This document shows positions 24,073 to 35,293 of a stretch of DNA of 64,000 nucleotides, piece by piece. How positions within the stretch are numbered: position 1 is the first letter of the stretch; the number at the start of each line of letters is the position of its first letter. A program made the translations under genes and the position numbers. The notes under the pieces were generated by a model, which ran no database searches, was not told the origin of the DNA, and saw only the letters and a program-made list of their open reading frames with translations. The stretch lies in assembly GCA_018340375.1 (NCBI GenBank), contig JAFFJZ010000044.1, positions 744,001 to 808,000 of the forward strand, written 5' to 3'. This stretch comes from Gonatopus flavifemur. Taxonomy: Eukaryota; Arthropoda; Insecta; Hymenoptera; Dryinidae.

Positions 24073-27000
24073 CACGTTGCATAGAATCTGTCGCTCGACT
24101 GTTCCTAGTCCTCCGGAGTGCACACGATCCTCAAATACGTATATGAGGGCGATTCGCGGAATTTCCGCCAGCACAATCGCATCTAAATCGATCTAGTGTC
24201 ATGAAATTCGCGATTTTCCGTGAATTTGAATTTGTCGCTCCCATAAAACCTTGCATAGAATTTGTCGCTCGACTGTTCCTGGTCCTCCGGAGTCCACACA
24301 ATCCGTAAACACGTATATAAGGGCGATTCACGGAATTTCCGCCAGCACAATCGCATCTAAATCGATCTAGTGTCATGAAATTCGCGATTTTCCGTGAATT
24401 TGAATTTGTCGCTCCCATAAAACCTTGCATAGGATTTGTCGCTCGACTGTTCCTGGTCCTCCGGAGTGCACACGATCCTCAAATACGTATATGAGGGCGA
24501 TTCGCGGAATTTCCGCCAGCACAATCGCATCTAAATCGATCTAGTGTCATGAAATTCGCGATTTTCCGTGAATTTGAATTTGTCGCTCCCATAAAACCTT
24601 GCATAGAATTTGTCGCTCGACTGTTCCTGGTCCTCCGGAGTCCACACAATCCGTAAACACGTATATAAGGGCGATTCACGGGATTTCTGCCAGCACAATC
24701 GCATCTAAATCGATCTAGTGTCATGAAATTCGCGATTTTCCGTGAATTTGAATTTGTCGCTCCCATAAAACCTTGCATAGAATTTGTCGCTCGACTGTTC
24801 CTGGTCCTCCGGAGTCCACACAATCCGTAAACACGTATATAAGGGCGATTCACGGAATTTCCGCCAGCACAATCGCATCTAAATCGATCTAGTGTCATGA
24901 AATTCGCGATTTTCCGTGAATTTGAATTTGTCGCTCCCATAAAACCTTGCATAGGATTTGTCGCTCGACTGTTCCTGGTCCTCCGGAGTGCACACGATCC
25001 TCAAATACGTATATGAGGGCGATTCGCGGAATTTCCGCCAGCACAATCGCATCTAAATCGATCTAGTGTCATGAAATTCGTGATTTTCCGTGGATTTGAA
25101 TTTCTCGCTACCAGAAAAACGTCCCATAGAATTTGTCGCTCGACTGTTTCTGGTCCTCCGGATTCCACATACTCTGTAAACACGTATACAAGAGTGATCC
25201 TCGCAATTTCCGCCAGCACAATCGCATCTAAATCGATCTAGTGTCATGGAATTCGCGATTTTCCGTGAATTTGAATTTGTCGCTCCCATAAAACCTTGCA
25301 TAGAATTTGTCGCTCGACTGTTCCTGGTCCTCCGGAGTGCACACGATCCTCAAATACGAATATGAGGGCGATTCGCGGAATTTCCGCCAGCACAATCGCA
25401 TCTAAATCGATCTAGTGTCATGAAATTCGCGATTTTCCGTGAATTTGAATTTGTCGCTCCCATAAAACCTTGCATAGAATTTGTCGCTTGACTGTTCCTG
25501 GTCCTCCGGAGTCCACACAATCCGTAAACACGTATATAAGGGCGATTCACGGGATTTCTGCCAGCACAATCGCATCTAAATCGATCTAGTGTCATGAAAT
25601 TCGCGATTTTCCGTGGATTTGAATTTGTCGCTACAAGAAAAACCCCATAGAATTTGTCGCTCGACCGTTTCCGGTCCTCCGGATTCCACACACTCTGTAA
25701 ACACGTATATAAGAGTGATCCTTGCAATTTCCGCCAGCACAATCGCATTTGAATCGACTCAGATTCATGGAATTCATGATTTCTCGTTGATCTGAATTTG
25801 TCGCTACTAGAAAAACCCCCCATAGAATTTGTCGCTCGACTGTTCCTGGTCCTCCGGAGTCCACACAATCCGTAAATACGTATATAAGGGCGATTCGCGG
25901 AATTTCCGCAGGACAATCGCATCTAAATCGATCTAGTGTCATGAAATTCGCGATTTTCCGTGGATTTGAATTTGTCGCTACCAGAAAAACCCCCCATAGA
26001 ATTTGTCGCTCGACTGTTTCCGGTCCTCCGGATTCCACACACTCTGTAAACACGTATATAAGAGTGATCCTTGCAATTTCCGCCAGCACAATCGCATTTG
26101 AATCGACTCAGATTCATGGAATTCATGATTTCTCGTTGATCTGAATTTGTCGCTCCCAGAAAACCTTGCATAGAATTTGTCGCTCGACTGTTCCTGGTCC
26201 TCCGGAGTCCACACAATCCGTAAATACGTATATAAGGGCGATTCGCGGAATTTCCGCCAGCACAATCGCATCCAAATAGATCTAGTGTCATGAAATTCGC
26301 GATTTCTCGTGGATCTGAATTTGTCGCTCCCATAAAACCTTGCATAGAATTTGTCGCTCGACTGTTCCTGGTCCTCCGGAGTGCACACAATCCGTAAATA
26401 CGTATATAAGGGCGATTCGCGGAATTTCCGCCAGCACAATCGCATCCAAATCGATCTAGTGTCATGAAATTCGCGATTTCTCGTGGATCTGAATTTGTCG
26501 CTCCCATAAAACCTTGCATAGAATTTGTCGCTCGACTGTTCCTGGCCCTCCGGAGTGCACACAATCCGTAAATACGTATATAAGGGCGATTCGCGGATTT
26601 TCCTTTAGCACAATCGCATCTAAATCGATCTAGTGTCATGAAATTCGCGATTTCTCGTGGATCTGAATTTGTCGCTCCCATAAAACCTTGCATAGAATTT
26701 GTCGCTCGACTGTTCCTGGTCCTCCAGAGTGCACACAATTCGTGAATACGTATATAAGGGCGATTCGCGGAATTTCCGCAGGACAATCGCATCTAAATCG
26801 ATCTAGTGTCATGAAATTCGCGATTTTCCATGGATTTGAATTTGTCGCTACCAGAAAAACCCCCCATAGAATTTGTCGCTCGACTGTTTCCGGTCCTCCG
26901 GATTCCACACACTCTGTAAACACGTATATAAGAGTGATCCTTGCAATTTCCGCCAGCACAATCGCATTTGAATCGACTCAGATTCATGGAATTCATGATT

Positions 27001-27470
27001 CCTCGTTGATCTGAATTTGTCGCTACCAGAAAAAACCCCCATAGAATTTGTCGCTCGACTGTTTCCGGTCCTCCGGATTCCACACACTCTGTAAACACGT
27101 ATATAAGAGTGATCCTTGCAATTTCCGCCAGCACAATCGCATTTGAATCGACTCAGATTCATGGAATTCATGATTTCTCGTTGATCTGAATTTGTCGCTC
27201 CCAGAAAACCTTGCATAGAATTTGTCGCTCGACTGTTCCTGGTCCTCCGGAGTCCACACAATCCCTAAATACGTATATAAGGGCGATTCGCGGAATTTCC
27301 GCCAGCACAATCGCATCTAAATCGATCTGGTGTCATGAAATTAGCGATTTTCCGTGGATTTGAATTCGTCGCTCCCATAAAACCTTGCATAGGATTCGTC
27401 GCTCGACTGTTCCCGGTCCTCCGGAGTGCACACAATCCCTACATACGTATATAAGGGCGATTCGCGGAAT
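24073..27470. repeat. Right 174-bp tandem array of foldback A
   Basis: This is the inverted counterpart of the left array: GAATTTGTCGCT twice per unit, GCGGAATTTCCGC, and the same two subtypes. About 19 units are present against about 11 on the left, so the arms have changed copy number independently. Long open frames on the minus strand (289 codons at 25923-26792) are the same 58-residue repeat. Confidence 0.88.
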
Positions 27471-28154
27471 TTATCAGTATATCATAACATAATATCATAT
27501 ATTATAACATATATATCAGTGGCAGAAAATCCTGTAAACCAGCTCATTACCTGTATGTTACATGATTGTGACATATGGTATATATCCTCCAAATTCATTC
27601 ACAATTGTCATATTGTTCCTCGTATCGTCACGTGAATCAGTTGGAAATCCTGACGGCATTTGATTACCGTGTTACGTAATTTCCATTTTACGTTTCGTAA
27701 TCTCGATGTAACATTCATGTAACCGTTTTCTTCGGATTGTAGTCCCAACGTCATCCCCTGCACATCTGTCTGCATTTTGTATTGCGTCAATATGCCTTTG
27801 ACCATCATATTCTTCCACCGGATTTCGCTGGAATTCAATATTTCAATCCTCAAACTTAAAATATTAAATATCTCAGCAACCAATGAACGAATTCAATTCT
27901 TTCCAACGTATATCGAGAGCGACAAAAAAGCGACAAATTCCTATGCAATCCTTTTTTTTTCTCATCCCTCTGAACCGAGATTGTGCTAGCGGAATGGTTC
28001 CGCTAGCACAACCTTCATTATTTCGGAATCGCGAAGAGCGACAAATTCGGGATTGGTGTTACAAATTAGCGACAAATTAGCGACAAATTCCTATATAGGT
28101 TTTTTTCGATTTTGCTCATTTGGTTGTTCCAGCGTAACGGACGTTAATTCTCGA

Positions 28155-28583
28155 AATGTTGGCAAAAAAAATTTTCCAAATCTTATGAGAGCTTTAATTC
28201 TTCCATTTATTTTGTATTTGAAAAATGTTTCCAAAGATAATTATAGCACATTTGAAAACCTGATGACATTCCGAGAATTCATGCACTGAGTTGTCGTCAA
28301 AAATTTGAATAATCATAACCGTTCAAGCGGAAAGCTATAAACTATTCAATTCAGACAATGCTAAAAGTTTGTTAGAAGTGAAAATACCATTTGCCAAACC
28401 ACGGATTTACACGCTTTTAACACGATAAAAACATAAACACAAACCTTGAATTGATTAGATATACATGTGGTCGGTATCAACTGAGATTCATACTTATACT
28501 TAGTTTCAAAATGCTCGGTGAGATGTGGCATCTCCATAATTTGTAATAAAAAGGCGACAGTACATTCCACCGCAGTAGTGGCA
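28155..28583. other. No gene seen
   Basis: AT-rich intronic DNA between foldback A and the next MITE. No repeat or coding signal was recognised. Confidence 0.45.
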
Positions 28584-28817
28584 CACCGAGAGAAAAAGCA
28601 TACTGCAGAAGTATTGACGCACTAAAGTTTCTAATGCATTTGTCATAACGTGCTTCCAACGCTCGGTACCCTGCTTAGAAAGCATGCGACACATACCCAA
28701 AAAGCATGGTCTCGTGCGTTAACTGCATGAGTCCCGAGCGTTAAAAGTACGTTGTAACAAATGCGTTAGAAGGATTAAAGTGTGTCATGCTTCTAAAGCA
28801 TGCTTTTTCTCTCGGTG
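28584..28817. mobile_element. MITE with CACCGAGAGAAAAAGCAT ends
   Basis: CACCGAGAGAAAAAGCAT and ATGCTTTTTCTCTCGGTG are perfect inverted ends of 18 bp. The inner sequence also pairs (CGCACTAAAGTTTCTAATGC against GCGTTAGAAGGATTAAAGTG). CA flanks both ends. The end sequence resembles the CACTGAGAGAA group. Confidence 0.75.
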
Positions 28818-29815
28818 CAGCGCTGTCATCCATCTTATTGATTTATTTATTATCACTATTCACTTTCAAAGTCACAATACTCACTTCACTTCTTGATTTT
28901 CATCAACACGAGACACTTGACTGATTTTCGAAAACTCGATCACTGAGCCGGTATGCGGCCAATCAAGGGGAGGGGGGCGTATCGTTGAGCGTCGCCTCTA
29001 AGAATATTCATGTAGTTTCAGCGTAAGAAAATTTTTCTCATCACAAGAAAGGATGGTTCTTACAAGAAATAAAGGTTCTTACGTTAACCAAAAATCATGA
29101 ATCATATTTTTTTCTTTTGATAATCCATGATATGATTATTTTTAAACAAAATCGCTTTTTGATCGAATACTATTCGTTTTCGGAGAAGAAAATCAATGTC
29201 AAGAATAAAATGATGGTAATAACAAGAAATCATTTTTGTGAGTGTACTAGGGTAGTTACCATTGTGATTTCAGTTCGTAATTTTATGAATAGATAATTGT
29301 ACGAACGTGTTATGTTGTATATGGATTAATATTGAAAAGAAAGGAGGAATTGAATATACACATACACGTCTATACGTTCAACAATTAACTATACCAAATA
29401 CCTATCATAACGTATCATCAACGTATGTACAAATGCATGTCTACACGTACATTGAGATGTATTACCAAGCTCTCATGATTCCGAAAGAGTTTCTATTTCT
29501 CAACGTAACGCGGACGATACGTTAATTAACTGCCAAGTTAACTCGGATTGTACCGTGTGAAATTCACGGGGAATGAGAACCAACTGTTTTTTTTTACGGC
29601 GAAAGAAGATAAAGAATAATAGATAAAGTTTGCGCACAAGGAGCGAAATTAAAATTAGGCAGGAACAGTTTCTGTTTCCTTTTTTCTTGCTCACTCCCTT
29701 TTCTCTTCTCTTTCTTTTCCTTTTTTCCTTTCACATCTATCAAGATTCCTCAAGAAACCCAGTTTCAAGTGGCCTTGATCCAACAATTAAGCCCATTCAA
29801 CAACAGGGGGAAAAT
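28818..29815. other. No gene seen
   Basis: AT-rich intronic DNA. A CT-rich tract (CTTTTCTCTTCTCTTTCTTT) lies near 29697-29725. Open frames of about 70 codons lack motifs. Confidence 0.45.
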
Positions 29816-30800
29816 ATTGGGAGTACAAATTAATCCGGTCCGTTTTTTGACAGTTAAAGATGCGTTTATTTCAGAAGAACATGAATTATCGAATTAATCA
29901 AAGTATTATCCATCGCTGGCTATCACTTTTTCCCATATTTCGGATAATTTTCGAATCCCGTTACGGAAAAACGTCTCGTCTTTCGAGGCGATCCAAGTTA
30001 GGAGCCAATTTTCGATTCCTTCGAACGAAGTGGACCGGTGGCCTGCCAAATCGTGCTGCATCTGTCGGAATAACCAGTAATCAGAAGGAGCAATGTCCGG
30101 CGAGTACGGCGGGTGTGGTAGAATATCCCACTTCAACGTTTCCAGATAATTTTACACTACTTTTGCGACATGAGGCCGAGCGGTATTGTGTAAAAGAATA
30201 ACTTCGTCATGTCTTTCCTTGTATCCCGGACGTTTTTCTCGTAACGCACGACTCGAACGAATCAATTGTAGCCTATACCGATCACCCGTAATAGAATCAT
30301 CAGGTTTTAGCAACTCATAATATATAACACTCTTTTGGTCCCACCAGATACACAGCATGATCTTTGAACCATGAATATTCCTCTTTGGTGTCGATGGCAA
30401 CGATTGACCGGGCATAGCATAGTATTTTCTTCTCTTGGGGTTATCATAGAATATCTTCGTTGTCTTTGAATCAGCTGCTCGCAAGTTCAATGTCTCTAGG
30501 CTTTAAGTCATAAGGCACCCAATTGCCTTGCTTTTGAATCATGCCCATGGATTGTAATCGCACGGAAACTGCTTGTTGCGTAACTCCTACTGATTCCGCA
30601 AGCCCCTGTTGCATTTGACTCGAATCTTCGTCGAGTGAAGCCTACAATTCCTCGTTTTCGAATTTTTGTGGTTGTCCTGAGCGAGGCGTGTCTTCGACAC
30701 TGAAATCGCCATCCTTAAAACGTCGAAACCATTCCCTACATGATTTATCAGTTTGAGCATTGTCACAATAAACTTCCACAAGCATTCGATTCTAATTTTT
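29816..30800 (-). pseudogene. Dead mariner (irritans-like) transposase
   Basis: On the minus strand, mariner segments appear in order. The helix-turn-helix part comes first (REWFRRFKDGDFSVEDTPRS, then QQGLAESVGVTQQAVSVRLQ). The catalytic core follows: FYDNPKRRKYYAMPGQ, IHGSKIMLCIWWDQKS, then YYELLKPDDSITGDRYRLQL. PHPPYSPDIAPSDYWLF and WEKVIASDG complete it. The stretch that should hold the first catalytic Asp is deleted. The second motif reads LLHNTARPH where the family has HDNARPH, so that Asp is lost. Stops and frame changes separate the pieces (near 30650, 30490 and 30145). It is antisense to the host gene, and its N-terminal end meets the left end of foldback B. Exact ends are uncertain. 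Confidence 0.82.
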
Positions 30801-33329
30801 TCTTCCTCCATATCATACACGGAAAACATAGGTACGCGAGGATAGGATTTACACATGGAGCATGTTATGTTGGGAACAAAAGATATCAATCAGATGAACT
30901 TGGTGAGAAACATATACGAGCCGGATGAGGTTCATGAATTGAGCATGTATAGGTCATCCATGACCCATATGAAGGGTGTGTGAGATGTATCTGATGGATC
31001 ATGTATGGATCATGAAGCATCCCCTGAGGATTTTTTCATGACCACTGACAACCTCTGAGATACTTCGCTTTCATATAGCATCACAGGAGATTTTTTTGCT
31101 AACTTCTAGCAACCTCTGAGCTGCTTTCCCTACCATCCGAAAGCCTCTCTGATATTTTTGCTACCACTTAGCAACGACTTGGAATTTTTTGCTACCAACT
31201 AGCATCCTTCGGGCTGCGATTCCTACCATCTAGAGGCCTATCTGATTTTTTTGCTACCATCTAGCAACGACTTGGAATTTTTTGCTACCTTCTAGCATCC
31301 TTCGGGCTGCTATCCCTACCATCTAGAGCCCTATCTGATTTTTTCGCCACCATCTAGCAACGACTTGGAATTTTTTGCTACCATCTAGCATCCTCTAAGC
31401 TGCTCCCTGTATCATCTAGAGGCCTGTCTGATTTCTTTGCTACCATCTAGCAACGATTTGAAACTTTTGCTACAATCTACCGTCTAAAGGCCTATCTGAT
31501 TTTTTTGCTACCATCTAGCAATGACTTGGAATTGTTTGCTACAATCTAGCATCCCCTGAGCTGGTCCTTGTATCATCTAGAGGCCTATCTGATTTCTTTG
31601 CTACCATCTAGCAACGATTTGGAATTTGTTGCTACCATCTAGCATCCTCCGGGCTGCTATCCCTACCCGATTAGCAGCCCGGGGTAACGGATAGCAACCC
31701 AAGGGATGCCAGATGTCAGCAAAAAATCCCGAATCGTTGCTAGATGGTAGCAAGGAGTCAGACGGGCTTCTAGATGGTGGGCATAGCAGGCCGAAGGGTG
31801 CTAGGTGGTAGCACAAAATTCCAAATCGTTGCTAGATGGTAGCAAAAAGATCAGACAGGTACCTAGATGGTAGGGATAGCAGCCCAAGGATGCCAGGTGG
31901 TAGGAGATAGATCTAAGCCGTTGCTAGATGGTAGCAAAAAAATGAGACAGGCCTCTAGATGGTAGGGATAGAAGCCCGAAGGATGCTAGGTGGTAGCGAA
32001 AAGTCCAAATCGTTGCTGGATGGTAGCAAAAACATCAGACAGGCCCCTAGATGGTAGGGATAGCAGCCCGAGGATGCTAGGTGTTGTCAGATAAATCTCA
32101 GTCGTTGCTAGATGGTAGCAAAAAAATGAGACAGGCCTCTAGATGGTAGGGATAGCAGCCCGAAGGATGCTAGATGGTAGCAAGAGAATTCCAAATCGTT
32201 GCTAGATGGTAGCAAAAAAATCAGGCAAGCCCCTAGATGGTAGGGATGGCAGCCCGAAGGATGCTAGTTGGTAGCGAAAGTTCCAAATCGTTGCTAGATG
32301 GTAGCAAAAAGATCAGACAGGCACCTAGATGGTAGGGACAGCAGCCCGAGGATGCTAGGTGGTAGCAGATAGATCTAAGCCGTTGCTAGATGGTAGCAAA
32401 AAAATCAGATGGGCCTCCAGATGGTGGGGATAGCAGCCTGAAGGATGCTAGATGGTAGCAAAAGTTCCAAATCGTTGCTAGATGGTAGCAAAAAAATCAG
32501 ATAGGCCTCTAGATGGTGGGGATAGCAGCCCAAAGGATGCTAGATGGTAGCAAGAAAACCCAAATCGTTGCTGGATGGTAGCATAAAAATCAGGCAGGCC
32601 TCTAGATGGTAGGCATAGCATCCCGGAGGATGCCAGATGGTAGCAGAAAATTCTAAGTCGTTGCTAGATGGTAGCAAAAGAATCAGATAGGCCTCTAGAT
32701 GGTAGGGATCGCAGCCCTGATGATGCTAGAAGGTAGCAAAAAATTCCAAGTCGTTGCTAGATGGTAGCAAAAAAATCAGATAGGCCTCTAGATGGTAGGG
32801 ATCGCAGCCCGAAGGATGCTAGTTGGTAGCAAAAAATTTCAAGTCGTTGCTAGATGGGAGCAAAAGATCATAGAGTATCTGAGATATCAGGTGGATACTT
32901 CTACAGGATGCTAGATGTGAGCAAAAAATTCCAAGTCGTTGCTAAGTGGTAGCAAAAATATCAGAGAGGCTTCCGGATGGTAGGGAAAGCAGCTCAGAGG
33001 TTGCTGGACGTTAGCAAAAAAATCCCCTGTGGTGCTATATGACAGCAAAGTATCACAGAGGTTGTCAAAGGTCAGGAAAACATCCTCAGAGGATGCTTCA
33101 TGATCCATACATGATCCATCAGATACATGTAACACACCCTTCATATGGGTCATGGGTGACCTATACATGCTCAATTCATGAACCTCATCCGGCTCGTATA
33201 TGTTTCTCACCAAGTCCATCTGATTGATGTCTTTTGTTTCCAACATGACATGCGCCATATGTAAATCCTATCCTCGCGTACTTATGTTTTGCGTGTATGA
33301 TATGGAGGAAAAAACAAAATAGAATCGAA
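30785..33329. mobile_element. 2.5-kb foldback element B with ~92-bp subrepeats
   Basis: The outer inverted arms of about 250 bp match well: TACGCGAGGATAGGATTTAC on the left and its complement near 33277 on the right, and also GAGAAACATATACGAGCCGG and its complement near 33191. The interior is built from TTGCTACCATCTAGCAACGA-type words in one orientation (31080-31670) and their inverse, TTGCTAGATGGTAGCAA (31690-33050). The period is about 92 bp (for example 31827, 31919, 32011, 32103). The left half has about 6 units and the right about 14. No transposase is visible. The left boundary abuts the dead mariner. No target duplication was found. Confidence 0.82.
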
Positions 33330-35293
33330 ATTTTTTTTTATACATCCTATCTTGCAGCAAAAAAATAGCAAAAAATTATGGTGTAGTTCTTTTTCCGCAT
33401 AGTCTCGCCGTTCTCAGTCTATGTCGATTGCTAGATACCTTCATCTCAAGCTGTCTAACTCGCCGTATCTTCGGAACGGCCAAAGCAAAAAAATTTTTTC
33501 CTACAGCAAAAAATGGCAAAAAAATAGCAAAAAATACGCACCAACTCCCAGTGCAGTTAGATAAAAATGCCTCGGCCCCCATAATATACCTCATTAAGTT
33601 CTCTAAATGATATCAGAGAGTTCTCTAATGCGTTGATTTCGGAAATCTTTTGGATGACTTTATCAGGAGCTTTAGAAATGATCAGAAAGTTAACTCAGAT
33701 CACTGAGATTTCACTGATTAAAATATAAAAACCCTACATATAATTACCAGCCGTCTCATTTCAAATTCTTTGTTGTCTCACTCCTTCAATCCACGTATCT
33801 CGTATCGTTTACTGTATAAACAAATAACTTTTTTGTATAAAAACCACAAAAAAGAAAAGAAGATGAACACCCCGTTCATTTATTTATCGCGACATTGATC
33901 TCGTTTTTGAGACATCTGAACTGCATAATACCAATAAATGCAATATAAAAAAAAGAAAGAAAACAACATATGGAGCAATAATACGTAGAAATATGTAAAC
34001 GAGGTCGCAATACGAGATTCGTACTCGTATCGCGTTTTTTCGCTCCTTCTTCTTTTTTTCTTTTTACAATGAATAATTCATAATACGTAGTAACGGTGGC
34101 GATGCGAATGAACGGAAAACGATCACAGTACATTTGTTGTCTAGATATACAAACGTGTGTGTGTATCCATGTTTATTTATACACATCCTTCTATAAAAAT
34201 GTATTTTTTGCTCATATACCGAAATTGAAAGAAATAATTTTCAATTCTTCGTCGTAAACAATTGTTTTGTAATGTGAATACGCGAGTCATCTTTTTATTT
34301 TTCTTCAGATTCAAACAGAACCATAAAAATAATCACAACAAAGAAAAATAACGAAGTAAAGTGGTTTCCTACACGTCGAAGTATTTCTGAAAATTTTATA
34401 AATTGTTTATCTCCTCTTTCTCACTCGTATTTGAATCATCGAAGATCAAACCCTAGATTACGCATATAATAATAATAAGATAAAATGAGTGGAAAAATGA
34501 GGAACGGAAATCTCAAACAGTCAGCAGTTCACTTCTGCATGGAAAACACAATGCTGATGCTGACCAAGCACGTGTAGACGACTCTCACAAAACCAAATGG
34601 ACTCCACTATGTCAGCAAGATCTCCTTTCTCTTGGCCACGGTTTACAGTACAGTTCGTTCGGAACTTGATGAAGCCCCTCAGGTTTTGAAAAATATGTGC
34701 CGTTGACGTGACGCGTTTACTCGTATCAACTATTACCATCGCATCATATTACCTCGAGAAGAAAGAATTTGATTACGATATATTATTCTTTATCGAACGT
34801 GAAGGAGCAACACTGCACTCATTTATATTCTTTATTTTATTCATTTCTATTCAATGTGAATGAGAGTGAAGATACCTTCTACATTAGAGGATAATTATTG
34901 CCAATAGGACAGATTCACAAGCTTCCTTTTATCTTCATTTTTATTTTATCCAACAACAGAATTCTTATTCCGTATTGAATGATTCAACACTTGTGAAAAT
35001 ATCCAATATGCGCTCAGAGAAATCATTTATGCGAATTAAGTGAAATTAATCTCTACCGTTCATGACGTATAATTTTATTCAAGTTGAGGGGAAATTTATT
35101 TCAGGTAAATAAACTTACAATCCAGATAAATTTCTTATTCCACGTGAATGATATCTTTGTTTCAAGTGAATTAATTTATTTGAATTTACTCTGTAAATTT
35201 TTTGGAGTGAGAACTTCACTCTTATGAAAGAATTGGAAGTTTACTCTTTGAAACAAATAGAAATCTTACTCCAAGGAATTCAGAGAGCATTTG
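33330..35293. other. No gene seen; GAGTGA-rich repeat at the right edge
   Basis: AT-rich intronic DNA. Segments with AGCAAAAAAT near 33355 and 33510 may be remnants of foldback B. From about 35010 to 35290 the words ACTCTTT/GAGTGA recur. The same family continues at 40240-40620 and at 59900-60180, so foldback C probably inserted into this older repeat. Confidence 0.45.

Larger units (their letters stand above)
17998..28143. mobile_element. 10.1-kb foldback element A with 11-bp target duplication
   Basis: The ends CGTCCGTTACGCTGGAACAA and its inverted complement are flanked on both sides by TTAATTCTCGA (17987-17997 and 28144-28154), an exact 11-bp target duplication. Each end has about 670 bp of unique sequence, near-identical between the arms: a 91-codon open frame is identical at 18259-18534 and, inverted, at 27608-27883. 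Inside that lie inverted arrays of a 174-bp unit, then a core of about 2.4 kb holding an older inverted repeat. The layout (long inverted arms made of tandem repeats) is that of Drosophila FB-type foldback elements. No transposase is visible, so it is non-autonomous. High arm similarity suggests recent activity or gene conversion. Confidence 0.88.

Noticed and set aside
18672..27470. Regular repeats that could suggest a CRISPR array
   Set aside because: The whole 174-bp unit is repeated with no unique spacers, arms are inverted, and the setting is a eukaryotic intron.
31080..33050. Short repeats every ~92 bp resembling spacer-repeat structure
   Set aside because: The intervening sequences are also repeated, and the words are inverted about a centre near 31680, as in a foldback element.
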